A stretch of 5,119 nt of DNA from Sphingomonadaceae bacterium (GCA_019454625.1 JACFNY010000172.1:1-5119), one strand, 5' to 3'. Counted from the first letter of the stretch, positions 1 to 5,119 are shown. Notes: generated from the sequence alone by a model not told the origin. Numbers and translations: made by a program.

Positions 1-787
1 GGTTCCTGACCAGCGGGCGCACCAGATGCGGGACGATCAGGCCGACGAAGCCGATGATTCCCGCCACGGCCACCGCGCCGCCTACGGCAATGGCGCTGCC
101 GCCGACGATCCGCCAGCGCATCGGGCGCACGTCGTGGCCGAGCGTCGCGGCAACGTCCTCGCCGAGCGCCAGCGCGTCGAGGCCGCGCGAAGCGGAGAAT
201 ACAAGCGTGCTTCCGATAAGCATGGCGGGCAGGCCGACGCCGACATGCTCGATGCTGCGGTCCGCGAAGGAGCCGAGCAACCAGAACATCATGTCGTAGA
301 AGGCGAACGGCGAGGCGGCGAGCGCCAGCGCGAGGTTCATCATCGCGCCGCCCAGCGCCGAGATGGCGACGCCCGCGAGGATCAGCGTCGTCGACGAAGC
401 GCCGCGCCCGGCAAGCAGCAGGAGCAGGACGAGCGCCAGCAGCGCGCCCGCGATGCCGCCGCCCGCCATCGCGATCGTTCCCGAGAAGCCGAGGAAATAG
501 CCCGTTACCACCGCACCGAGCGCCGCGCCGGCCGAGGTGCCGAGAATGTCGGGCGAAGCGAGGGGGTTCCTCAGCAGGCCCTGCAAGGCCGCGCCGCTGA
601 TCCCGAGCGCCGCACCGGCGGCGGCGGCGAGGATGAGCCGGGGCAGCCGAAGCTCTGTGAACAGCATCCTGGCGAGATCGGGGTCGCGAAGCAGCGCCGC
701 GGCCGGCACCTCGCCGACCAGCAGCGACAGCAGCGCCACGGGCACGAACAGCGCCAGAAGCAGGACGGATAGCCGCGCCGCCGTCAC
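1..787 (-). CDS. btuC: BtuC/FecCD-type ABC transporter permease, cobalamin uptake (C-terminus outside window)
   Basis: Inner-membrane permease subunit of a type II (BtuCD/FecCD) importer, which passes substrate from the periplasmic binding protein into the cytoplasm using ATP hydrolysed by a BtuD-type subunit. The reading frame is open from a GTG at 787 through base 1, giving 262 residues; family members are about 320-350, so roughly the last 60-80 are missing. FecCD signatures are visible: RLPRLILAAAAGAALGISG (about 47-65), then QGLLRNPLASPDILG (69-83), the ATPase-contact region LGEDVAATLGHDVRPMR (208-224) and GFVGLIVPHLVR (246-257). Many hydrophobic segments fit a multi-pass protein. The GTG overlaps the TGA of the upstream binding-protein gene (GTGA), with GGGAGA seven bases upstream as ribosome site. 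The FecCD family also carries haem and siderophores; the cobalamin assignment rests on the riboswitch and btuB in the same operon. Confidence 0.9.
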   Translation of the reverse strand, partial: MTAARLSVLLLALFVPVALLSLLVGEVPAAALLRDPDLARMLFTELRLPRLILAAAAGAALGISGAALQGLLRNPLASPDILGTSAGAALGAVVTGYFLGFSGTIAMAGGGIAGALLALVLLLLLAGRGASSTTLILAGVAISALGGAMMNLALALAASPFAFYDMMFWLLGSFADRSIEHVGVGLPAMLIGSTLVFSASRGLDALALGEDVAATLGHDVRPMRWRIVGGSAIAVGGAVAVAGIIGFVGLIVPHLVRPLVRN

Positions 788-1590
788 CGGATCGTCTCCC
801 GCAGGCGCGCGACGTCGGCCGCGGCGAGCGGGCCGGGGCAGAGCCACGCGCGGCCGTCCACCTCGACATTGCGCGTTCCAGCGACGCGGACGGCACTGTC
901 GATCCACTCCTGCGGCAGCGAATATTGCCCGCTGCGGTAGCGGCTGTGGATGAGGAGCGGCGGCGGCGCGGCGATCAGCCCTTCGAGAGAGACGCGGCCC
1001 GTGGGCGTGCCTGTTTGCCGGATACCCGCATAAGTGAGGAGTTCGGAGCTGATCGAATCCGGGGCGGCGGTGAGCCCGCCCGCCGTGATCATCAGTCCGG
1101 TATGGCGTGGAGGCAGCGGCGACCCCAGCCGCGCATCCATCCAGCCGATCAGCGCCTCGCCGCGTGCCGGATGGCCGAGCGCGGCCGCCACGGTGCGGAT
1201 GTTGCCCCGGAGATCGGCGAGCGTCATCGGCGGCGGCACGTCGACGACGCGCGTGCCCGTCCGCTCGGCGAGCGCGCGGGCGAAGCGGTTCACCGCGCCG
1301 CCGGTGACGACGAGATCGGGCTTCAGCGCCGCGACGGAACTGAACTTGCCGTCGTTGCCGTGCAGGCCGCGCGCCTTGCTTGCGAGCGGCGTCTCGTGCC
1401 GGTCGCGGCCGAGATAGGAGACGGAAACGAGCTGCCCCGGCTCGGCGAGGAGCAGCACGAGTTCGTCCGTGCAAAGCCCGAGCGAGGCGACGCGTACCGG
1501 TGCCGCCTCCGCCGGGGAGTTATGGCTTGCGGCCTCCGCCGCGGGCGCGGCGAAGGCCAGTAGACCAAGGAGGGCGATCAGCCGCCCCAT
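784..1590 (-). CDS. btuF: BtuF-like periplasmic cobalamin-binding protein
   Basis: Substrate-binding protein of a class III (BtuF/FhuD) importer, predicted to catch cobalamin in the periplasm and hand it to the adjacent permease. It has 268 residues, close to the 266 of E. coli BtuF. The N-terminus is a plausible Sec signal: Arg3, a hydrophobic core at 4-18, and A-E-A at 18-20 before the cleavage point. The first lobe begins RVASLGLCTDELVLLL (33-48), matching the family pattern of a beta strand followed by a T/D-E-L helix, and KPDLVVTGG (90-98) is the second typical strand. The second lobe starts near GLMITAGG (165-172). Cys40 and Cys251 are the only cysteines and could pair after export (inference). 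The ATG lies inside the end of btuB (13-base overlap) without a strong ribosome site, so re-initiation is likely; its stop overlaps the permease start. Cobalamin specificity is inferred from context. Confidence 0.85.
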   Translation of the reverse strand: MGRLIALLGLLAFAAPAAEAASHNSPAEAAPVRVASLGLCTDELVLLLAEPGQLVSVSYLGRDRHETPLASKARGLHGNDGKFSSVAALKPDLVVTGGAVNRFARALAERTGTRVVDVPPPMTLADLRGNIRTVAAALGHPARGEALIGWMDARLGSPLPPRHTGLMITAGGLTAAPDSISSELLTYAGIRQTGTPTGRVSLEGLIAAPPPLLIHSRYRSGQYSLPQEWIDSAVRVAGTRNVEVDGRAWLCPGPLAAADVARLRETIR

Positions 1591-3449
1591 TTCACCCGGA
1601 TGCCGCCGAACGCGGAGATGCCCTGCGTCCGGTATCCGTAGGCGTCCTCATAGGTCGCATCGAACAGGTTCTCGATGCGGCCCGTGAGTTCGAAGTCGCC
1701 GCCGAGCTTTACGCGGCCGGAAAGCGTGGCGAGCACATAGTCCTTCAGCGTCACGACGCGTGCCGGGAAGCTGTCGAAATCCGTGTCCTTGCGATTGCCC
1801 ACGTAGTTCGCCGCGAACGTCACCGAGGCCGCGTCGAAATCGGCGGTCGCGAGCAGGCTGCCGCTGTGGCGGGGACGCCGGGCCTCGCGAAGCCGCGCGA
1901 CACCCGCGAGCTGCGCCTCCTTGGCGTCGAGCCACGTGTAGCTGCCGCCGAGCGTCAGCCATGCGAGCGGCTTCGCGTCGAATGCGGCCTCGATGCCCCT
2001 CCGCTTGCTCTTGCCGGCCGCGTTGGCGACACCCGAGAGGAAGGTGGTGGAATCGAAGGTGGAGAGGATCTCGTTCTCGAGATCGGCGTGGAACCACGTC
2101 ACGTCCGCCGAGACCGTGCCCTTGCGGTATCCGACGCCCGCGTCCCAGCCGACCGAGCGTTCCGGCGTCAGGTTCGGGTTGCCGACGAAGCTGCCGGGGA
2201 AGAAACCGAACATCTCGGTGAAGGTCGGGTCGGTGACGCCCTTGCCCGCGCTCGCGTGGACGGTGAAGCCGTTCTCCAGCGTGTAGCGGCCGCTTGCGCG
2301 CCATGTCGTCGCGTCCTTGAAGGCGTCGTTCCGGTCGCGGCGCACGCTCGCGCCTAGCGCGAGGCCGCCCGCGCTGAGCCCGTAGTCGAGCACGAAGCTG
2401 GTGCGGTCGCGCGAGACGCGCTGATTGGTGCCGCCGAAATACTCGGCGTCGTCGGCAATGAAGCGCTGCGTGCGATGCTCGATCGCGCCGGTGACGCGGT
2501 GGCGGAAGGCCTCGCTGCCGAAGTCGATTCCGGTCTGGTAGCCGGTCTCGAACACCTCGGCGTCGGTGCGGTTCAGGAACGTGCCGCCGTCGCGGTTGAT
2601 GTTGTCCGTGGTGACGAAGCTGCCGAAGATCTCGTGCCGCCAGCGGCCATCCAGCGTGTCCACGCGCCCGAAGCCGCGCAGTGCGGTCGAACGAATGCGC
2701 GTCGCGTCGAGCGTGTCGTCGCGCACGAAGAAGTCGTTGTAGCCGTCGAATTCGCTCAGCGAACTGGTGTGGCGCACGACGAGGCCGAGTTCGCCGTTCT
2801 CGATGGGCCGCACGGAGGCCTTGGCGGAGAGCATCAGCGATTCATAGCCGTCGCGCTCCCTGATGCCGCCGCCGAAGCTGTCGATGCCCTTGGTGTCGTA
2901 CCAGCTCGACTGAAGGACGATGCCGCCCTTTTCGCTGCCGATGCTGGCGCCGCCCGCCGCGTGGACGGTGCCGAACGAGCCCGCCTCGGCGCTGCCGAAG
3001 ATGCGCGTGCCGTCCGTGGGCTCCGCCGTGGTGACGGACACGACGCCGCCGATCGCCTCGGAGCCCCACAGCGCCGACTGCGGCCCGCGCAGCACCTCGG
3101 CGCGCGCGATGCCGTCCGAGGGCAGGGTCTCCCAGCGGAACTCGCCCGAGGTGGCGGGGTCGTTGGCGGCGATGCCGTCGACGAAGACGAGCGTGTGGTT
3201 CGCCTCCGCACCGCGGATGCGCACCTGCGTCTGCGCGCCCGTCGGGCCGGACCGCGCCACGGAGACGCCCGGCGACAGGCGGAGCACGTCGACGAGCTGC
3301 GGCAGGGCGACCGCCTCGATGGCCGCGCCGTCGATCACGGTCAGCGCGCTGCCGGTTTCGCCGTAGGCGACCGGCTCGCGGGCCGCCGAGACGATCAGCT
3401 CGGCATCGCTCGCGATGGCGGCGGATGAAAGAAGAAGTGCAACAATCAT
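1578..3449 (-). CDS. btuB: TonB-dependent outer-membrane cobalamin receptor BtuB
   Basis: Outer-membrane beta-barrel receptor that imports cobalamin with energy from TonB-ExbBD. From ATG 3449 it has 623 residues; E. coli BtuB precursor is 614. A short hydrophobic leader (1-13, A-I-A) precedes a TonB-box-like ELIVSA (17-22; compare DTLVVTA in E. coli). The plug spans about 25-145: LVDVLRLSPGVSV (52-64), VRIRGAEANHTLVFVDGI (76-93), then AEVLRGPQSALWGSEAIGGV (117-136). The remainder is the barrel, ending with the usual IENLFDATYEDAYGYRTQG segment and a final strand to K-W-G-G. I chose 3449 over the in-frame ATGs at 3467 and 3461 because GGAGGA (3459-3454) sits four bases ahead of it, while the 3467 codon lies in a hairpin loop/stem and adds acidic residues before the signal. 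Oddities: no Lys/Arg in the signal n-region, and the C-terminal aromatic is followed by two glycines. First gene after the cobalamin riboswitch, which supports the substrate call. Confidence 0.94.
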   Translation of the reverse strand: MIVALLLSSAAIASDAELIVSAAREPVAYGETGSALTVIDGAAIEAVALPQLVDVLRLSPGVSVARSGPTGAQTQVRIRGAEANHTLVFVDGIAANDPATSGEFRWETLPSDGIARAEVLRGPQSALWGSEAIGGVVSVTTAEPTDGTRIFGSAEAGSFGTVHAAGGASIGSEKGGIVLQSSWYDTKGIDSFGGGIRERDGYESLMLSAKASVRPIENGELGLVVRHTSSLSEFDGYNDFFVRDDTLDATRIRSTALRGFGRVDTLDGRWRHEIFGSFVTTDNINRDGGTFLNRTDAEVFETGYQTGIDFGSEAFRHRVTGAIEHRTQRFIADDAEYFGGTNQRVSRDRTSFVLDYGLSAGGLALGASVRRDRNDAFKDATTWRASGRYTLENGFTVHASAGKGVTDPTFTEMFGFFPGSFVGNPNLTPERSVGWDAGVGYRKGTVSADVTWFHADLENEILSTFDSTTFLSGVANAAGKSKRRGIEAAFDAKPLAWLTLGGSYTWLDAKEAQLAGVARLREARRPRHSGSLLATADFDAASVTFAANYVGNRKDTDFDSFPARVVTLKDYVLATLSGRVKLGGDFELTGRIENLFDATYEDAYGYRTQGISAFGGIRVKWGG

Positions 3450-3453
3450 AACG

Positions 3454-3459
3454 TCCTCC
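3454..3459 (-). promoter_or_regulatory. btuB ribosome binding site
   Basis: GGAGGA reads on the minus strand from 3459 to 3454, four bases before ATG 3449 (or GGAGG with a five-base spacer). It decides the btuB start in favour of 3449 over the in-frame ATG at 3467, which has only weak GTGAG ahead of it. Nearby upstream RNA can pair with this site (hairpin 3485-3458; also CGTCC at 3535-3531 with GGACG at 3456-3452), consistent with control of translation by the riboswitch. Confidence 0.75.
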
Positions 3460-3485
3460 ATGACCATGTTCTCACATCGTCACAG
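3458..3485 (-). promoter_or_regulatory. Expression-platform hairpin next to the btuB ribosome site
   Basis: On the minus strand TGAC (3482-3479) pairs with GTCA (3464-3461), and ATGT (3477-3474) pairs with ACAT (3469-3466). They are separated by one G-G mismatch and capped by a GAGA (GNRA) tetraloop. The stem can extend outward through two G-U pairs and C3485-G3458, which takes in the first bases of the Shine-Dalgarno GGAGGA. It stands about 54 bases after the aptamer. No run of U follows, so a translational rather than terminating switch is the simpler reading. The pairing is seen in sequence; the regulatory role is inference. Confidence 0.45.
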
Positions 3486-3538
3486 CGGGCATGACTGCTC
3501 GCACGCGATCGGCTGGACCCGGCCGGGCGTGGACGACA

Positions 3539-3713
3539 GACATGGCAGGTTTCCTGGCTTGCGGATCGCCGTCTTGATGCCGCCTTCCCGGTCGGGCCCG
3601 CGAAGGGCCGTTCCAGTGGCATCGTGGCATCGAGACTAGCCGCCTACAGTTGCGGGCACAGCGCCGGTTTCGGACCGGCTTCCCTATTCTCCCCGTTGCC
3701 GGGGCACCATGTC
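3539..3713 (-). ncRNA. Cobalamin riboswitch aptamer (B12 element) upstream of btuB
   Basis: Cis-acting RNA that binds adenosyl- or other cobalamins and lowers expression of the downstream uptake operon. On the minus strand the conserved blocks appear in order: ATGGTGCC (3710-3703); hairpin CCCCG-GCAA-CGGGG (3704-3691) with a GNRA loop; AGGGAAGCCGG followed by stem GCCGG/CCGGC around TCCGAAA; GCCCGCAACTG (3657-3647); GCCACTGG (3620-3613); a GGCCC/GGGCC stem; GGGAAGGC (3589-3582); and the B12 box AGCCAGGAAACCTGCC (3559-3544). A seven-base-pair closing stem, GACATGG (3713-3707) with CCATGTC (3545-3539), sets the limits. All core elements of the class are present, so it is probably functional. 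It lies about 90 bases ahead of btuB, as expected for cobalamin transport operons. Confidence 0.95.
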
Positions 3714-3721
3714 AGCCGCGG

Positions 3722-3750
3722 GCCATAATCGCTTGCCGCGCGGCTTGCAA
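3722..3750 (-). promoter_or_regulatory. Candidate promoter for the riboswitch-btuBFC transcript
   Basis: Minus strand: TTGCAA (3750-3745), a 17-base spacer, then TATGGC (3727-3722). The -35 matches TTGACA at four of six positions and the -10 matches TATAAT at three. A start about six to eight bases downstream would fall near 3715, immediately before the first base of the aptamer closing stem at 3713. That agreement is the best support. The -10 is poor and no transcription data exist, so this remains a prediction. Confidence 0.4.
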
Positions 3751-3751
3751 G
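3744..3751. repeat. CTTGCAAG palindrome at the centre of the divergent promoter region
   Basis: An eight-base perfect palindrome that supplies a TTGCAA hexamer on both strands. GCTTGC also occurs as a direct repeat at 3731-3736 and 3743-3748. It may be a shared -35 element, an operator, or chance; the sequence alone does not decide. Confidence 0.4.
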
Positions 3752-3773
3752 TGGCGCGCGCGTCGGCTATTGG
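3745..3773 (+). promoter_or_regulatory. Candidate promoter for rpmE
   Basis: Plus strand: TTGCAA (3745-3750), a 17-base spacer, then TATTGG (3768-3773). The same palindromic hexamer serves as -35 for the opposite promoter. The predicted start, near 3780, would leave a leader of about 45-50 bases before the rpmE GTG. The -10 matches consensus at only three positions, so confidence is low. Confidence 0.35.
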
Positions 3774-3789
3774 CGCCGCTTTCCCGGCG

Positions 3790-3806
3790 GCTGGTCGGAA
3801 ACCAGC
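3790..3806 (+). promoter_or_regulatory. Hairpin in the rpmE leader
   Basis: GCTGGT (3790-3795) and ACCAGC (3801-3806) form a perfect six-base-pair stem around the loop CGGAA. It lies between the candidate promoter and the GGAG ribosome site at 3817-3820. A competing weaker stem, GCCGC (3775-3779) with GCGGC (3787-3791), overlaps it. Ribosomal protein genes are often controlled through leader structure, and autogenous control by bL31 has been described in E. coli. Whether this hairpin has such a role is inference. Confidence 0.4.
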
Positions 3807-3827
3807 GGCAGAAGACGGAGCAGTCCA

Positions 3828-4058
3828 GTGAAGCAGAACATCCACCCCGACTATCACACCATCACGGTGCAGATGACCGACGGGACCACCTATCAGACGC
3901 GTTCGACGTGGGGCAAGGAGGGCGATACGCTGCTCCTCGAAATCGACCCGACGACGCACCCGGCATGGACCGGCGGCGCGCAGAAAGTGCTCGACACCGG
4001 CGGCCGCGTCGCGCGCTTCAACAGGCGCTTCGGCGGTCTCAGCCTCGGCAAGAAGTAA
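3828..4058 (+). CDS. rpmE: 50S ribosomal protein bL31
   Basis: Component of the large ribosomal subunit, near the central protuberance and the intersubunit bridge to the small-subunit head. The 76-residue protein starts [20 protein letters not shown], the standard bL31 N-terminus. It continues with [27 protein letters not shown] (24-50) and ends [13 protein letters not shown] (64-76), covering the whole family length. It has no cysteine at all, so it is the zinc-independent (C-minus) form, which is common in alphaproteobacteria. The start codon is GTG, with GGAG (3817-3820) seven bases ahead. It is transcribed away from the btu operon and is followed after 38 bases by the VOC gene, with a GC-rich hairpin in that gap. 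Confidence 0.97.
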   Translation: MKQNIHPDYHTITVQMTDGTTYQTRSTWGKEGDTLLLEIDPTTHPAWTGGAQKVLDTGGRVARFNRRFGGLSLGKK

Positions 4059-4066
4059 GCTCCGTG

Positions 4067-4097
4067 CGGCGGCGTCTCGCCTGAGCGCGCGCCGCCG
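4067..4097 (+). terminator. GC-rich hairpin between rpmE and the VOC gene (possible attenuator or terminator)
   Basis: CGGCGGCG (4067-4074) pairs perfectly with CGCCGCCG (4090-4097), with a 15-base loop that can fold further (CTC 4076-4078 with GAG 4083-4085). G-U pairs can extend it through 4098 and 4099. No U-run follows, so it is not a classical intrinsic terminator. The right arm includes the first base of the GTG start of the downstream gene, so the stem could also limit translation initiation there. GC-rich DNA makes such stems fairly frequent by chance. Confidence 0.4.
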
Positions 4098-4522
4098 TGA
4101 CCGGACTTGTCCATCACATCGACCTCAACGCCGGCGATCTCGCGGCGTCGAAGCGCGTCTACGGCCTGCTGCTGGACGCGCTCGGCTACACGTGCGTGCG
4201 TGACGACGGCGAGTGCGAGTGGGATCTCCGCACGCCCGCCGGCTTCGCCTCGATCGGGCTGAGGCAGGCGCGGCTCCCGGACCACGCGCATCAGCGCTAC
4301 GCCCCCGGCATCCATCACCTCGCATGGTCGGTGGACAGCCGCGCCGAGGTGGACCGCATCCATGCCCGGCTCCGGGACGCCGGGGTCCGCATCCTCGATG
4401 CGCCCGCGCTCTATCCCGAATATTTGGCGGACTATTACGCCGTGTTCTTCGAGGACCCGGACGGCATCAAGCTCGAGGTGCTGAATGCGCCGGGCTTCGC
4501 GGAGCCGGGCCGCAATCCGTGA
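4097..4522 (+). CDS. VOC-superfamily (glyoxalase/dioxygenase-like) protein
   Basis: Single-domain protein of the vicinal oxygen chelate superfamily, small metal-dependent enzymes that include glyoxalase I, extradiol dioxygenases, epimerases and antibiotic-resistance proteins. It has 141 residues, normal for one VOC domain. The first beta-alpha-beta-beta-beta module starts VHHIDLNAGDL (5-15) with His7 as likely metal ligand. The second starts GIHHLAWSV (71-79) with His74, and ends VFFEDPDGIKLEVL (116-129) with Glu127, the usual last ligand. Tyr113-Tyr114 lie near the expected active-site face. The substrate cannot be named from sequence. The start is GTG with no good Shine-Dalgarno and lies at the end of a stable hairpin; a later start would remove the first metal-ligand strand. 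Its stop overlaps the next gene's start (GTGA), so the two products are probably made together. Confidence 0.85.
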   Translation: MTGLVHHIDLNAGDLAASKRVYGLLLDALGYTCVRDDGECEWDLRTPAGFASIGLRQARLPDHAHQRYAPGIHHLAWSVDSRAEVDRIHARLRDAGVRILDAPALYPEYLADYYAVFFEDPDGIKLEVLNAPGFAEPGRNP

Positions 4523-5119
4523 AGGCGTGGGTCTGCCATCATCTGAGCGAAGACCGCTCCGGGCTGCGCTTCGAGGCCGCGTGGCCTGACGCGCCGCCGC
4601 CCGGAGCGGGCGAGGTGCGCGTCGCGCTGACCGCGGCGGCGCTCAACTTCCCGGACCTGCTGATGCTGTCGGGGGGATACCAGTTCAAGCCCGCGCTGCC
4701 GTTCGTGCCGGGCGTGGAGGGCGTCGGCGTCGTCACCGACACGGGCGCGGGCGTCGATCCGGCGCTGGCGGGGCGCCGCGTCGTCGTCGGCGCGCGCTCG
4801 GGGTGCCTTGCCGAGGCGATCACGCTCGGCGCCGAAAGCGTTCGCCCCGCGCCGGAAACCTGCTCCGACGCGGAAGCGGCGGCCTACGTGGTCGGCGCGC
4901 TCACCGCGTGGGTCGGGCTCGCCGCGCGCGGCCGCCTCGGCAGGGGCGAGGCGCTGCTGGTGACGGGCGCGGGCGGCGGCATGGGGCTCGCCGCGGTCGC
5001 GATGGGAAAGGCGCTCGGCGCGCACGTCATCGCCGCTGCGTCCGACGCGCGGAAGCTCGCCGCCGCGCGCGAGGCCGGGGCCGATGAAACCCTTCTAGTC
5101 GAGCGCGCCGCGCCCGATT
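4519..5119 (+). CDS. Zinc-independent medium-chain dehydrogenase / NADPH:quinone oxidoreductase family (C-terminus outside window)
   Basis: Member of the MDR superfamily, quinone oxidoreductase-like branch, predicted to be a cytoplasmic NAD(P)H-dependent reductase of a quinone or activated alkene. The frame is open from GTG 4519 to the window end: 200 residues of an expected 320-340. The GroES-like substrate domain is at about 1-120 with LNFPDLLMLSGGYQ (42-55) and PFVPGVEGVGVV (61-72). The Rossmann fold starts LLVTGAGGGMGLAAV (146-160), a GxxGxxG nucleotide loop, followed by ASDARKLAAAREAGAD (174-189), whose Lys/Arg residues would suit NADPH. The histidine of zinc alcohol dehydrogenases (GHExxG) is Val66 here, and no structural-zinc cysteine cluster is visible, so the enzyme is not a zinc type. 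The start codon shares the GTGA overlap with the VOC stop; no close ribosome site is seen, which suggests coupling. Exact substrate unknown. Confidence 0.88.
   Translation, partial: MKAWVCHHLSEDRSGLRFEAAWPDAPPPGAGEVRVALTAAALNFPDLLMLSGGYQFKPALPFVPGVEGVGVVTDTGAGVDPALAGRRVVVGARSGCLAEAITLGAESVRPAPETCSDAEAAAYVVGALTAWVGLAARGRLGRGEALLVTGAGGGMGLAAVAMGKALGAHVIAAASDARKLAAAREAGADETLLVERAAPD

Noticed and set aside
26..772. 248-codon plus-strand open frame opposite the permease gene
   Set aside because: Low-complexity Arg/Glu/Gln/His-rich product typical of antisense frames in GC-rich DNA. The opposite strand encodes a clear FecCD permease with family motifs.
1380..2357. 325-codon plus-strand open frame opposite btuF/btuB
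   Set aside because: Arg/Ala-rich translation without recognisable domain; it lies antisense to two well-supported genes and is explained by their codon bias.
2475..3428. 317-codon plus-strand open frame opposite the 5' part of btuB
   Set aside because: Long but repetitive Ala/Val/Asp/Arg composition, no domain. It is opposite the conserved TonB plug region, so it is a shadow frame.
3450..3467. Upstream in-frame ATG codons of btuB (3467 and 3461)
   Set aside because: They lack a good ribosome site, lie within the hairpin or the Shine-Dalgarno region, and add acidic residues before the signal. ATG 3449 has GGAGGA correctly placed.
3518..3527. CCCGGCCGGG palindrome as an intrinsic terminator after the riboswitch
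   Set aside because: It has no room for a loop without breaking the central pairs and no U-run on either strand. It is more likely a GC-rich chance palindrome, though a role in folding is not excluded.
3650..4084. 144-codon plus-strand frame spanning the riboswitch, spacer and rpmE
   Set aside because: It crosses the riboswitch and overlaps rpmE in another frame; the product is Arg-rich and unrecognisable.
4435..5025. 196-codon minus-strand open frame opposite the VOC/MDR genes
   Set aside because: Arg/Ala/His-rich shadow; the plus strand has two genes with clear family motifs and a GTGA junction here.
4519..5119. Zinc-dependent alcohol dehydrogenase for the last gene
   Set aside because: The catalytic-zinc His of the GHE motif is Val66 and no structural-zinc cysteine cluster is present; it fits the zinc-independent quinone oxidoreductase branch.
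1..5119. Phage, insertion sequence, toxin-antitoxin, CRISPR or defence genes
   Set aside because: No transposase, integrase, terminal repeats, spacer-repeat pattern or small toxin-like gene pair was found; all substantial coding space is taken by housekeeping or uptake genes.

Overview
The window is GC-rich DNA with strong G/C bias at third codon positions. It looks like part of an alphaproteobacterial chromosome, most likely Sphingomonadales. This is inferred from base composition, the cysteine-free bL31 sequence, and the style of the vitamin B12 uptake proteins; no database search was possible.

Left two-thirds, minus strand (about 1-3713): a cobalamin (vitamin B12) uptake operon read right to left. 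It opens with a complete-looking cobalamin riboswitch aptamer (3713 down to 3539). A short expression platform follows, with a hairpin against the Shine-Dalgarno site. Then come btuB (TonB-dependent outer-membrane receptor, 3449-1578), a btuF-like periplasmic binding protein (1590-784) and a btuC/FecCD-type inner-membrane permease (787 to beyond base 1). The genes overlap by 13 and 4 bases, so they are probably translationally coupled. A BtuD-type ATPase would be needed to complete the transporter and is not in the window; it may lie just past base 1. In this reading BtuB moves cobamide across the outer membrane, BtuF captures it in the periplasm, BtuC moves it across the inner membrane, and intracellular cobalamin shuts the operon down through the riboswitch.

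Divergent spacer (about 3714-3827): candidate promoters in both directions that appear to share one palindromic TTGCAA -35 element, then the 5' leader of rpmE.

Right third, plus strand (3828-5119): rpmE (ribosomal protein bL31, zinc-free type, GTG start), a GC-rich hairpin that reaches the next start codon, a single-domain VOC (glyoxalase/dioxygenase superfamily) protein, and a zinc-independent medium-chain dehydrogenase/quinone oxidoreductase cut by the window edge. The last two overlap by four bases (GTGA) and look like a co-translated pair of unknown substrate.

I found no mobile element, CRISPR array, tRNA or rRNA, and no convincing undescribed system. The most interesting points are the RNA and promoter architecture between btuB and rpmE and the hairpin at the rpmE/VOC junction.
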